From NCBI GenBank assembly GCA_001931875.2, contig MSJH02000802.1, positions 100,455-164,454 on the forward strand: 64,000 nucleotides of DNA, written 5' to 3'. Of the stretch, positions 1 to 13,591 are shown piece after piece (position 1 is the first letter of the stretch; every line of letters starts with the position of its first letter). A program made the position numbers and the translations under genes. The stretch comes from Byssochlamys sp. IMV 00236 (taxonomy: Eukaryota > Ascomycota > Eurotiomycetes > Eurotiales > Thermoascaceae). A model generated the notes under the pieces. That model searched no databases, was not told the origin of the DNA, and worked only from the letters and a program-made list of their open reading frames with translations.

Positions 1-759
1 TAGTTAACGCATAATGTGAAATACATAATAGAATCGAAGAAACGAAACAATTAAGTTACTTCAGAGCTTACTTAATTCAATACTTAAAAAACTATTTCTA
101 TGATTTGTAGGTATCCAGTGTTAACTAACTGCTTTGTACATAAGTCGAAGTAAATACCCGTCTCCTTGCTAAGGCTTTCACTCCCCCCTGAGACCAGGAT
201 GTCACGTGTATGTATACTCTTTCAACTTGCTTCAGTATATGTCACGGGTTATCCTTTCGTTGGTCCATAACAGCTATAAAGCCGATCCCATGTAGCCTCG
301 TGCCTCGTGTTGAATTTGATTAATCTGAATCCAGTTCTGGCACTGGGAATCGGGTGCATGTATAAGTGATATAGTGTAAACAGAATGCCAAATCTAATAG
401 AAACAGACATAGAAACTTGAAATTTAGATAATTACTGCTACAAAGCAAGACTCCCATTAAATATGCACGGATATGGTATTGACGAAGCGAAAAAAAAGTA
501 ATATGATATCACAAACAAGCCAACGCCAAAAGACGCCTCGCTGGTATGCGGGGTTGAAGAAAGCAAAGCTCTGAAATGGGGTATTTCCAGCGCCAGAACA
601 AGAAAAAGAAACATAGTCTTCGCTAAGGGCGAAGATAGAACAGTGGAGAAAGCAAAACAAAAATCCTAAAGATACTTCTCCCAAAAATGCTGCCCAAACT
701 CCCAAGAAGATGGAAATTCTACCAAAACCGGTATGTAAATGAGATCTGAAACATAATGC
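1..759. other. window edge and 3' flank of the kinesin gene
   Basis: This is AT-rich non-coding sequence at the left edge of the window, downstream of the minus-strand kinesin stop codon. Reading frames here are short and have no recognisable protein character. I see no gene. Confidence 0.5.
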
Positions 760-3195
760 TCACGCCACAATTCCGCTCCTCATATTTTGGACCGTTCTCA
801 AGCCCACTCCCTTCATTTTGCTGAGCTCCGTCAAGCTCTTCACCTGGGCCTGTCCATCACTCGCTTCGTAGTCATCCTGGTCCAGTTCATGGTCCATTTC
901 GCAGAGGCAGTCGACGATGGCTTCGGCCTTCTTGATCCCGACGCCCTTGAGAAGCTTGATCTGGCTGACATCGCGAGAGTTGATGATCGACAGAAGATGA
1001 GCCGTGCGTGGGGAGTTAGCAAACTCCTCCAGAACAGCAGCCTCGGACTCATCGTGCTCTTTCACCACTGGAGACTTCGTCTTGGCCCTCTTCTGCTTGG
1101 GTTTGTGTCGAAACCCGCCAGCTAGGTCGTACTCCTCATCACTAAACTCTTCATTGTGTTCTGAGTCTTGATACTCGCCATCCACCTCAGCTGGGCGTTT
1201 TGGGCGCGTGGGTTTCTCATTCTTCTTCAGGGAAAGCATGCTTCCTAGTTCACGTCGTGCTGCTGATGTAGCTTCCTCAGCTGCGACAGTCGCGTGTTGC
1301 ATCTGGACCTTCATGTCAAGCTTTTCTTGCAGCGTTGAGATCTTTCCTAGCAGTTTTGCATTATGCGGGAAGAAAGGCAATGCAAGTTGGTACATCTTCA
1401 AGGCTGAGGAGTCCTCGCCTCGTGCATGGTGCTGTTTTGCCATTAGAAGGTAGGACAGCCCTTCAGCTCGCGCATCCTCTCTGCCTTCAATGCGCTGCTC
1501 GAGAAGTTCCAAGCGACGCTGCACTGCTTCGCTGATATCGTTCGCCTGAGTCTTCTGCTTGGCGGTCTCATCCAGGGCCTTCGCAGCTAATATCTCCTCG
1601 ACCTTCTTCTGGACCATCTCTTCAATCTTGGCTGCGGAGATTTCTGCCCCCGAACTGCGAGAAGACTCCGATAATTCCGGCTGTCGAAGCCCCTTTGCAG
1701 TTCTAGGCCTCGGAGATCTGAAAGTATCCGACTTCCGCTTCAGAGGCGATGATCGTTTGGTAATCTCTGGCTTCTTGATCTGCGAGGCCTGTTTCTGCTG
1801 GGGCTTATCGGAATACACAAAGAATGCCTTTGCAGGCTTGCTATCAGCCGGCTTTTCATCTGTCGCTGCGGCAGGCGCACCAATGTTCGCATTTACTGAC
1901 GCTGCCAGCGGCCGCAGAGGCTGTCGCTGCATGGAACCTGCAACAGAAGACCGTACTGTAGGCCTTGGTGGGCCCTTGAACATAGGCTCGTTTTCGACCT
2001 CTCGCACCTCGACTTTCTTCGTACGGTTCGCAAAATTCAGGGAACTGACTGTATCCAAGTGATATGAGCGCACAGGTGCAAGGTTTAGGATCATTACTGT
2101 CAGTCCGTTATTCTGTCCCAGCGACAAGATCCTTGTCATCTTCGACTCTCTGTACGGGATCCTCGGCTGCTTCTTGCTGATGGCTTCCACGCACTGAGCC
2201 AGGACAAACAGACTCTTGTTTATGCTGGCCGATTCGACCATGCGCTCCTTGTCATTGCCTGTTCGACGATTATCCTCCGAACCCGCAAGGTCGATCGCAG
2301 ATGCGGTACTAATGCGGGTCTTATCGCCCGTTGTTACGGCCACCTTCACGCACAGAATTGCATGCGATCGAGATGAATGTGCATTCAACTGTGCCTGGCT
2401 TAGCCCCGTCCAAGAGTAGACGCGAAAGTCGAGCTTACCTTCGTCGCGGAAGTGGATCTGTTCATGTTGGCCTGATCGTACAAACTCTCGAATTCTTTCA
2501 AACTCGGACAGGGCCGCTCCGTCAGCCCAACAACGACCGTCTTTCCTCCATTATCTCTCAAGGGCAGTCCGGAAGCGGTCCTCTTCTCTGGTGGCTCAAA
2601 TAAGTCGAATACTTTGTCATTGTAGATTTCGTAATAGCTCATGGAAACGTCGACCTTTGTTTGTCCTTCACTATCCTTGTCGAGCTTCCGACTGCGTCTG
2701 TAGATGGCGCTCAGGAGACGAGGGATGACGCCTCTATCCGCAAGGCTTTTACCGCCCCGCATGGTGTGCGTTTTCCCTGTTCCCGTAACACCATATGCGA
2801 ATATCGTGACATCGAAACCGGTAAAAAGGTGCTTTACAGTGGGTGCGACTGCGCTGTTCGTCAGTATGGCGTGTAGTATCGAACGACAGGTCCTATGGCT
2901 GACCTTCTGCATCGAACAGCTCCTGCTGTGTCGCACTCGCATCGTACACTGCATTGAACTGGAACGAGAACTCCTCTCCCTCGTTTTTCGGATTAGGTAT
3001 CCGCACGATTGTATCCCGGTCCCTGAGTGCCGCCAAAGCGTCCTTCTTGCCTTTAGCTGCACCGGATTTTGCCGTGGTGTCGGAAGAAGGCAATGATGCT
3101 GTCGAATTAGGAGACGGACCAGTGCGAACAATCACGTCCAGCTCTCGCTCTGATTTGAGCAGGGGTCGAACCCGCGCAACCACGCGGACGCTCAT
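760..3195 (-). CDS. kinesin motor protein with C-terminal helix-hairpin-helix (kinesin-10/Kid-like)
   Basis: Microtubule motor of about 776 residues in three exons: 3195-2904, 2848-2439 and 2388-760, with introns of 55 and 50 nt. The motor domain begins at residue 1 (VRVVARVRPLL). It has the P-loop GVTGTGKT at 117-124, switch I NAHSSRSH at 236-243 and switch II DLAGSE at 267-272, so the ATPase appears intact. A basic, low-complexity linker follows, then a short coiled coil, a TPR-like helical stretch at about 544-584, and two helix-hairpin-helix-type segments near 711-727 and 759-776 (KGVGIKKAEA, KGVGLRT). A C-terminal HhH after an N-terminal motor is the KIF22/Kid (kinesin-10) arrangement, known for chromosome-arm binding, so a mitotic role on chromatin is inferred. 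The first exon alone would stop early, and frame continuity across the P-loop fixes intron 1. It is divergent from sec24. Confidence 0.9.
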
Positions 3196-5468
3196 TTTCG
3201 AAGATATCTATGGACTATGGTGCGGAATCTTCCCGGTGCCAGGGGTTGTTGACTCTAGCTGCTGCAACGACGTCCACCCGCTCTAACGTTTTGCGAACCT
3301 TCCAATTGTAATCGCCTGTCCTTTTGCTTGGAAAAGTGGTCTAGATAACCATAGGAAAGTCGTCACCAAGGAAAACTAGACAATGAGCGAAAGGGTCAAT
3401 TCCAGACGACCCGCAAAAAGTGCCCCTCGAATGGTGCGACTGGAACGCGGACCTTCCCCAAGAAAAGCAATCGAAGAAGGGGGCCGTAAGAAAGAAGAGA
3501 AAGAAAGAAAAACGGCCGAAGAACAGACGACCGAAGCAGAACAGACTCAACGGAAAACGAGAACTGGGAAGAGGCGCTGGATGTTTTGCGTTTGTCACTT
3601 CGAAAACGGTCTTTTGCACAGCAGGGGTTTGCCGTTTGGTGTGCTGGAGGGCAGAACCAGGTGGTTGGCAGGGCAACGCCTGATCGTGTCTGGGGTATTT
3701 TCTCCACCTGCCGCAACTCAATGGAACTGCGCTTAACGTCGTCTCAAGAAGGGCTATCTAGAAAGCAATGAACTGGATAGCAAGATTGCAGAGTATAATG
3801 TTCGACCATGGTAAACTCCAGTCGAATAAACGTGCTGTTTTTTAGGACGCAGATGGTCAAGCGTGCATTGCTGCGAGTACCTGGGCCGCAACTGAACAGA
3901 CGGGGACAGCAAAAAGAATCTGCTGAAAGGATCTAAGACGCCAGAAAAAGCTGCATGATATGTTATGTGGCTAATGGAGGTGCTCCAGTGCAGCCTTGTT
4001 ATTTTTGCTGTATGTAGGCAACACCTCAACATCGCGTCTCTTGACGTCCAGCGTCGTCATTGAGATAGGGAAGACGGAATCATGTACAGATTATCTAATA
4101 CTGTTCTTGGAACAAGATACAATATGCAAGGAGCTTGAGAGATATGAGAAGCAATTATTATCAGACAGGCGTGCTTCAACCTCAAAAAGAACCCAGATAG
4201 GTAAGTATACAATATTACCTATCTGGGAAAGACAAAGAGTTCACACCAAAGAACCACTTGGATATCGGTCGTTCGTGTACTATTACACTCTTTGAAGAGT
4301 TTTACTCTGCTTTACTGGGTAGGGTAACGCTCCCAGTCCGGTTACTTTCTGGCTTGAGCGTTCCTAGTTCAGTAAGTTGTTGAAAATGATGGATTATCCC
4401 TCGATGGGATTTGAAGAGCGCAGAAGCCAGTGGCGCCTGCTCAGTCATACTCGAATAAAGGGCCCTGGGTGACTGATTTCCAATAGATTGTTAGTTCCCG
4501 AGTCTCGTTTATCAACGCGTTCTATCAGTGGCATATCCCCAATTGTGGGTGATGATTGAGTGTAGTTTCGATGCCGGTCATGATGGCCTGACTCTGTCCG
4601 GAGTTCTCTGGAATGAGAGATAGAGATAAATCAACAAGAAGATATGCTGCAGTCATACATTCGTTTCCAAGGGTAGGTAGATATAGCATATCGCACCGTG
4701 ATATCGGGTACCAACAAGCTTCAAGCTTCTCATTACAAGCCAGACTCGCTAGTAGAACATCAACCATGTTGTATGAGATATACGCCATCTACGATACACT
4801 ATATGAAGTTGGACTAATTCTTTAAATCCAAAGCAAAAGATAGGCTCTTGAACCAGAATACTCGAGGACCGACTTTGAACTGCGGGCCGTAAGTAGTTAT
4901 TCGACGGATGAAGTCATAGCCCATGTCAGAACAGCGCTCTGCGCTTACGGGTCTGACGGGGATCAGGGCTTTTGCAATATCGCTCTGAATTTCGAAGACA
5001 GCGCACGAATGCCACTCTCAAGTCGGATCCTGTTCCTCTGTGTCTGAGAGGTCGTGGTTTAACGGTGTTGACGGTCTCCTGAGGCATGGCAAGTCTACCG
5101 CCCGCGGGGCTCTGATTGGCCAACAGTAGCCGCAAAGGCCACCGTACACCACCCAGCTCGAGAGCCTGGAATTTGGCAGTCTCTCCGCTCGTCTTCTGCC
5201 TCGACATCCGGAAAGACACGTTGGCCGGTCCTGCGCGCGTGCTTTGCGTGCTATATCCCTTCCATTTCACTTTGGATGTCGATTGCGGGCACAATCTTCC
5301 CTGTGAGCACCGAATCTGGAGCACCTGACTCGGCTGTGAGTGTACTGACCCCGAAGCATAGTGATCTTAACTGCTCCGCACCTTCGAATCGACAGGGTAC
5401 ACAGATCGCAGGATATACGAAAGGATTTAGCGACTTTGTCAACATAGGAAATAATATATACGGGCTCG
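3196..5468. other. divergent intergenic region between kinesin and sec24
   Basis: This 2.3 kb stretch separates two divergently transcribed genes and must hold both promoters. A plus-strand open frame at 3383-3736 encodes a highly charged Lys/Glu/Arg-rich peptide with no domain, and it overlaps an equally long frame on the other strand, so I do not call it a gene. A perfect 13-bp inverted repeat lies at 4192-4227. No transposon or RNA gene was recognised. Confidence 0.5.
4192..4227. repeat. perfect 13-bp inverted repeat (hairpin)
   Basis: The left arm CCCAGATAGGTAA (4192-4204) is exactly complementary to the right arm TTACCTATCTGGG (4215-4227), with a 10-nt AT-rich spacer. It is intergenic. 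It could be a cruciform or hairpin, or the collapsed termini of a tiny element. No flanking target-site duplication was obvious. Confidence 0.75.
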
Positions 5469-8448
5469 ATGGCGTCACCGCAAGGGGGATATCCTCCCCA
5501 GGAAGGATACGGTCAACCTGGCTATGGCTCCCCAGGCTCGCCCTCTCAACAGCCCGGGGTACCAGTGACAGGCCCCGCGTCTCACCCTAATGTTGGAGGG
5601 AAAAAGAAGCGTGCCTATGCTGGCGAAGCATTCGAGTTCGGTTTTGGTGCCAACGCAGCTTTGGGCGGACAACAACAAGGCGGTGGTGCGTATGGTTATA
5701 TGCCGCAACCGCAACCGCAACAAGCAGCAGGCTATCCACCAGCTACATATGGCGCGGATCCGAACCAGGTAGCCGCTGCAGGATACGGCCAGCCAGCTGC
5801 TGCTGTCGGCGGATATCAGCCTCCAGTGGCCGGTTATACTGCTCCTGCTCCCGGGGTTGACCAGATGACCCAGCAGTTTGGCCAGATGGGCATGGGTACT
5901 CCGCAGCAGATCCCGCAACAGGCTCAGGCGCCGCGAGCTGTTCCTCTGAACCAGCTTTATCCTACTGATCTCCTTACCCAACCGTTCAATGTTGCGGAAC
6001 TCGATTACCCCCCGCCACCGATTATCTTGCCGCCAAATGTAAGTGATCCGCGTCACTGCTGTTACTCGTGTCCAAGTGCTGATCCTGATAGACGAGCGTA
6101 TACCCCTCTCCTGATGCTAATTGCCCCCCTAAATACGTGCGCTCAACGTTGAATGCGGTGCCCACCACCTATTCCCTTCTCAAAAAGTCGAAATTGCCCT
6201 TCGCTCTCGTCATTCAACCATATGCGGCTTTGCATGATGCGGAGGATACTGTGCCAGTCATTCCAGATCAGGTCATTTCACGATGTAGACGTTGCAGGTC
6301 TTACATCAATCCCTTCGTCACATTCCTCGATCATGGTCACCGCTGGCGCTGCAACATGTGCAACCTTACCAACGACGTACCTCAAGCGTTTGACTGGGAC
6401 ACCACTCTCCAGAAGCCAGCGGATAGGTCTTTGAGACCTGAGCTGAACCATTCCGTCGTTGAATTTGTGGCGCCGCAGGAGTACATGGTCCGCCCCCCGC
6501 AGCCTCTGGTCTATCTTTTCTTGATCGATGTGAGCTACGCTTCAGTCACGAATGGTCTCCTGGCTACCAGCGCTCGTTGCATCAGAGAGAGCCTTGATCG
6601 CATACCCAACGCCGACCGGCGGACGCGACTAGGTTTCATTGCTGTAGATTCCAGCCTGCACTATTTCACCATTCCACGAGATGGATCGGAAAATAACGAT
6701 CCCAAGATGCTGGTTGTTAGTGATCTGGAGGAGCCCTTCCTGCCCATTCCAGGAGACCTCCTGGTTACCCTTACTGAATGTCGGGAGAATATCGAGTCCT
6801 TCCTTGATAAGCTGCAAGACATGTTCCAAAACACGCAGAACAATGGATCTGCCATGGGCTCCGCCCTTCGTGCTGGTTACAAGTTGATTGCACCAGTCGG
6901 AGGAAAGATGACTGTCTTGTCCTCTTCTCTACCCAATGTTGGTCACGGTGCCCTGACCATGCGAGAGGACAAGAAAGTTCTAGGCACCAGCAAAGAGAGC
7001 AGTCTCCTCCAGACCGCAAACAGTTTCTATAAGAGCTTCGCCGTCGAGTGCTCGAAGGCTCAAGTGTCCGTTGATATGTTCCTGTTCTCCTCCCAGTACC
7101 AGGATGTTGCATCTCTCAGTAATCTTCCTCGGTACACCGGTGGTCAGACCTATTTCTACCCGGGCTGGAATGCTGCTCGGACAGAGGATGCCATCAAATT
7201 CGCTCGGGAATTCTCAGACTATCTCTCCTCTGAGATCGGTCTGGAAGCAGTTCTGCGCGTGCGAGCGACTACTGGTCTGCGCATGAGCACATTCTACGGA
7301 AACTTCTTCAACCGCAGCTCCGATCTCTGTGCATTCCCAGCCTTCCCACGTGATCAAGCCTATGTTGTCGAGGTCGCCATCGACGAGACTGTCACTAAGT
7401 CGGTGGTCTGCATGCAGACCGCTGTGCTGCACACTACCTGCAATGGCGAGCGAAGAATTCGAGTCTTGACATTGGCTCTTCCGACAACACAGACGCTGGC
7501 TGATGTATACGCATCCGCTGATCAACAGGCTATTATGACCTACTTCAGTCATAAAGCTGTTGAGCGGACGCTCGGAAATGGCCTGGAATCGGCTCGCGAA
7601 GCCCTACAGAACAAGGCTGTTGAGCTTCTGTCGACATACCGGAAGGAGCTTGCTGGTGGCAGTGTCAGCGGTGGCGGTCTCCAGTTCCCTGCTAACCTGA
7701 GGGCTCTGCCTGTGCTCTTCCTGGCCCTAACGAAGAATGTACGATTGTCCCGCATTTGCCCCGAAATCTACCGTGTTTACTGACATCTGTACAGCTGGGT
7801 CTACGGAAATCTGCTCAGATTCCGACGGATATGAGGTCTGCAGCCCTGTGTCTGCTCTCGACTCTCCCTCTCCCCCTTTTGATCCAGTACATCTATCCGA
7901 AGATGTACTCCCTGCATGACATGCCTGATGATGCAGGGTTGCCGGACGAGAAGACCGGCCAGATTATCCTGCCACCGCCAGTTAATCTGTCATCGGAACG
8001 ACTTGTCCCGTACGGTCTCTACCTTATTGACGATGGCCAGACACAGTTCCTCTGGGTCGGACGGGATGCTGTCCCTCAGTTGGTCCTGGATGTCTTCGGC
8101 TTGCCGGACAAGTCCCAGCTTCGCGTTGGAAAGCAGTTCCTGCCTGAGCTGGATAATGACTTCAGCGAACGAGTCCGGGCTGTCATCCAGAAGAGCCGCG
8201 ACCACCGGGCCAAGGGCGTCGGCAGCATCGTATTCCCACAGTTGTATGTTGTCAAGGAGGACGGTGAACCAGGGCTGCGGCTATGGGCTCAGACGATGCT
8301 GGTCGAGGACCGGGCCGACCAAAGCGTCAGTCTGCCGCAGTGGATGGGCTCGTTGCGGGAGAAGGTATGACCACCCATGAGTTAAAACAACCACCCGACG
8401 TCCGTATGGACTGACGCGGTCTTTGACTACCTACAGGTTGTTCAGTAG
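5469..8448 (+). CDS. sec24: COPII coat cargo-adaptor subunit Sec24
   Basis: Sec24 pairs with Sec23 in the inner COPII coat and selects cargo for ER-to-Golgi vesicles on the ER membrane. Exons are 5469-6038, 6092-7738, 7795-8364 and a 12-nt terminal exon 8437-8448, giving about 932 residues, typical for Sec24. The N-terminal ~190 residues are Gln/Pro/Gly/Tyr-rich and disordered. The zinc finger is C255-x2-C258...C277-x2-C280 (CRRC...CNMC). The trunk/vWA-like, helical and gelsolin-like regions follow, ending near WMGSLREK. Without the last intron the protein would end REKV; a GTATGA donor and a CTACAG acceptor let it end REKVVQ, the ending I prefer. The first intron joins LPPN to [13 protein letters not shown] in phase 0. 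Confidence 0.95.
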
Positions 8449-10929
8449 TAATGATAGTTTGAAAGTTATTGGTAGACCCATGAAATGCAGCATTATATCA
8501 GTGCAAATTATTATCTTCTGGGATAACACTCCTCGTTTCGTTGGGCCATTGTTCTTATGTATGTACTCTGTGGGGATGGCATCGATTTCGTTTCTTGTTC
8601 ACTCTCCTAGTTCCTGGCTATGTGCCATATCTAGCAACACTGCAGAGGCAGTCTGTATGTCCTTTCCCGCGTGTATTACTACTTTAGATGATGCTGGGGC
8701 TTTGCAGGGCCAGGACCTTGTACAGACATCACCGAAACTTTACCGTGAATTTCTCCCTGGACTCTTGTCCTTGACGAATAGGAACCATCCCTGAATGTTC
8801 GCTTGCCTCGATTTTTTTTCTTTTTCTTTTGGTGAATTGGTGCAGGAGATTTTTTGTTTCCAGGGCCCTCGAGATCCTCCACTACGCGTCCATTTGGTGG
8901 CTCAGTCGAAACACCTCCGTACGACGGTGTGCTCGGAGGGTGGAGGTGGCTGCCGATGAGACGCTGGTCGGGCACGCCCGAAGTTACTACTATTTATACC
9001 CCGCGGTTAGAGCACTGTGAAATTTGAATATCACGAACGGGTTTCGAGATGGGCGACGATCCTCGAGCGCAGGGCGCTTGCGGAGCAGGATGCGAACTGC
9101 TGTGCGTGACCGGCTGTTACAGAAAGATGTGTTTCCCTCGTGGACCTGGACGACTGGAACTCCATCCCCGCCACTAGCGTTTGAGAAAAAAACTTGAGAC
9201 TGCAAATGGTGGACCACGACTACTGGGCATCACTGGCCTGTCCAGCACTGATGAAGGGCCGATCCGCCCTACAAAGTCGCAGTAGGGGCCTTAAGACAGG
9301 AAATATCAAGAGTAGACTCTGGTGTTATTATTCATTATCGCTTGATTCCGTCCTGAGACTGTCGTGCCGGCCCCTCTGGGCGTCCCAAGGTTTCGACTCA
9401 ACAGGAAACGCTCGAGACGGACCGCCTCGCCTGTCTCCTTGGTTGAAGTTAAGCAAGTTAAGGGCCGGTGCCAATAAGAAATCCTCCTGGGAACGCTCGC
9501 TGTCGCTCTCCCGTCCGGTACCTCTTATCCAGTGCCGGTGCTGCCATCTCATTCGCTTTGGCTGCTCTTCAGGCTCCAGAATCCCATTTCTTTCGGTTGT
9601 GTAGGCCAGCAAGCGTGCGCTCTGCTCTCATCCTTATCTTTCTGCTGCGGTCGGTGATATCAGATCGTTCGAAAGAAGTACCATAGAGTAAGACAGACTC
9701 GTGCGACAGACCATCGCCCCAGTCTGTGCTTCTTTATTATTTTTATCATCGTCTAACTATCAAGCTGCCGCTGCAGAGTTGCTCTCCTCACGTTCTCCTC
9801 CCCGTCTCTGCCCCACCTTGCCAGCCGTTCCACAGCTGGTAAATCCAGATCATCCCGCAACGTCTCTTCTCGGAGCTAGGGGTAAACAGTTCATTACTTA
9901 TCCGAAGATTTTCCTCGAGCGTGTCGTCCCTTCAAATCACAAGAGCTGGTTGTGCTGTCTCCCGGTGTCCCTGAACGAGAAAGGACGTTGTGATCGCGGG
10001 GCGTTTCAGTCTGCCGCAATTGATACCCGACAAGCAGCGCTTGAGGTATGGAGAACTGTCAATGGCCTTTGGGTCACAGACAAGAACCTGACGAGAGGAA
10101 ATGAACCTCCTTTCGCCTGACGATGACGATGTACTCTAGCTAACCAAAGGTGGTTCTGTCACAGGGATATTCACGGCGTCTCGGTGAAAGAGCGACCTCC
10201 TTTCCCTCTATACAGCTGTTCCTCACGCACTTTTTCAACCCGCCCCTCGAAACCTTCTACCGTCTCAAGAACAGCCTTTTCTCTCGATATAGAATAATTT
10301 AACTGTGGAATACTTCAGAAATCTCGTCGACATCGCTTCGAGGAATATTGAATGTTTGTTCTCCAGTTTTGAGTTGACAGCTATCGTGGGCACAGCTGAC
10401 GGTGGAGGGAGATATAGAAGGAAACACAGCGTGTGATATTGTACTCGAAGGACGACTTCTGCGCATAACCCTGCGCATATAAAAATATACAGAAAAGTAG
10501 GTGCTGGTCTCTTTGCTATTCTTTGTTTTAATCATCGCCATGCACTCTGCGTCACACTACCTATGCCAAATTATCACCTCTATGCTCCTCTTTCGCCTGT
10601 ATAACTCCATCGACTGTTTTGTGTCCATCACGAGTTTTCCACCGTGAATTATCTTAGCAGTTGAGAAGAAAGCAAGGTATCAAGGGTTGGCTCTCAACAG
10701 TGGGAAATGTCTGGTGAAGGTCTGGAAAGTAGCTCACTGTTACCGTCTGATCTCACTGGGTTCCGGAGTGAACTGTCAATGCATAGACCATTCGGTCCAA
10801 TGTGTTACTCTTCAAGCTACTTTCTGACTAACCCAGCCTCTTCTCCCTCCACTTGGCTTTAGCTCCCATTGAGATAGCATTTGTTCCTCAGATATCCTCG
10901 TGCTGACAGGATCAAAGTTTATAGCCAAG
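8449..10929. promoter_or_regulatory. long upstream region of the MAP kinase gene
   Basis: About 2.5 kb lies between sec24 and the kinase, without a supportable gene. It contains an A/T homopolymer patch near 8812-8830 and repeated pyrimidine-rich (CT) stretches, for example 9780-9830 and 10195-10280, of the kind often seen at fungal promoters and transcription starts. Several short open frames precede the kinase ATG and could act as upstream ORFs if the leader is long. Promoter and leader are inferred, not mapped. Confidence 0.4.
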
Positions 10930-12191
<1,262 letters not shown>

Positions 12192-13000
12192 GAAATTGCC
12201 TCTCCGGGAATTCATAGAACGGATTGGCGTTTTATACTTTAGCATGCCTAACGAAGTACATAGCAACAAGAGAGAACAGGCACAGAGAGCAGGAACAGCT
12301 TTTGATGAATCTGAATGGGACCTTCCCATTCCCAACCTCCCTCACTAGCCAGCCTCGTACCATCATCATCAGCAATGAAGGAAGAACTTGGCTGGAATGT
12401 CTTTGTCCGTGCCAACTGAAGCAATCGTCTACTTGTAGTCTCAGAATAATCATGTCATCAATGAACGGTCAAATATATTGCTGCTATGATATGTATTGTA
12501 ATACAGAGTGATCTTCTGTTGCTTGATTCGCTTGGCTGCACGAACCACATTGCGACCATCGTCCGTGTAGTCTCCAATAAACGGTCGCAAGGTTTTCAGG
12601 GACATACTGAGTGTGTGCGATGACTCAATGGTGATAATATCTCCGTGGCTCTTTGATGACATTTTCGTCACTCTCATATGCCATCCAGGCCACAAAAATA
12701 TTGCCCTTTTTATATACCCGATTATTTCCGCGTCTTGGAGGGGCTATGTCATTTCTATGCTTCCAGCCTCCCCTTACTCTATTGCGATAATTTTCGGCTT
12801 TGTATGAGTATGTGCTTGGTTGTTAAATACTTGACTATACTTCTTGATGTAGAAGATTGAAAAAAGCATTTAATCAACAAATGAAGAGTAAAATAACCTT
12901 TTTATGATTCCAATCGCTCTTCATTAGGTATCACGGTCATTTATCTCCAGAAACGGCTCTTACCTCTGAACCCTGATCGGAGATAGAGGATTTATTTCAT
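12192..13000. other. convergent intergenic region
   Basis: This lies between the ends of the MAP kinase gene and the minus-strand DUF1349-like gene, so it should carry both 3' UTRs. It is AT-rich with only short meaningless frames, and I see no gene. Confidence 0.5.
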
Positions 13001-13591
13001 CTAATCGGCCAAGTCGACAGTGAGATGTCTGAAATCGACCACCAAGTCCCCTCCCTTGTCTGACGGTCGAGCAACATACGTGCCAACCCAGCATTCCTTA
13101 TCGCCCTCATCTTCAAAAGCCCAGGTGACCTCTCTGATAGGCACGCGCTGGATGCCCTCGACAAGATAAATCCAGAGACTACCATCCTGCTGCCTCACCA
13201 TCTCCACAGTAGCTGCTGGGCCACCAGATGGGACTGGCAGCAAGCTCCAATCCGCCCATCGATCCTTGACAACCGTGCTGATGTTGGGTTTTTCGTCGAC
13301 GAATTCAATCCCCGTCTTAATCCATTTCTGATCATCGCCATGACCTTTGATGACGAGAATGAGACCGCCTTGATCATATTGATGTGTCCAATTCGCGGTA
13401 AGGGCTACGCGGCCCCTTTTGAACGACGACAGACGGGCGGATTTGTAGAGAATCGGCGCATTGAAGCGGTTCGTTGACGGTGGCTTCGACCAGACATCGG
13501 TAGACGGTGAAGCTTTCAATGTGAATTCCACGGGTATGTCGCCGTCACCCGGAACCTTTTCGGATGTATTGGCGAAAGTAAAACCGACCAT
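13001..13591 (-). CDS. DUF1349-family (concanavalin-like) small protein
   Basis: An uninterrupted 196-residue protein starting MVGFTFANTSEKVPGDG. The order of motifs (an N-terminal beta-strand region with TDVWSKPPS, then ANWTHQYDQGGLIL, WIKTGIEFVDEKPNISTVVKDRWADWS and a late WVGTYVARPS) is the pattern I associate with DUF1349 proteins, which adopt a concanavalin A-like lectin/glucanase fold. No signal peptide or membrane segment is visible, so it is probably cytosolic. Biochemical function is not established; carbohydrate binding is only a fold-based guess. It is divergent from the GT69 gene, and the two share an 804-bp upstream region. Confidence 0.75.
   Translation of the reverse strand: MVGFTFANTSEKVPGDGDIPVEFTLKASPSTDVWSKPPSTNRFNAPILYKSARLSSFKRGRVALTANWTHQYDQGGLILVIKGHGDDQKWIKTGIEFVDEKPNISTVVKDRWADWSLLPVPSGGPAATVEMVRQQDGSLWIYLVEGIQRVPIREVTWAFEDEGDKECWVGTYVARPSDKGGDLVVDFRHLTVDLAD

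Noticed and set aside
457..705. 82-codon minus-strand frame rich in Phe/Ser
   Set aside because: AT-rich flank, no domain, and no supporting start context; composition fits chance.
3160..3175. tRNA-like word GGGTCGAACCCG
   Set aside because: Lies inside the conserved kinesin N-terminal coding sequence.
3383..3736. 117-codon Lys/Glu/Arg-rich plus-strand frame
   Set aside because: Opposite strand is equally open, composition is low-complexity, and it lies in a divergent promoter region.
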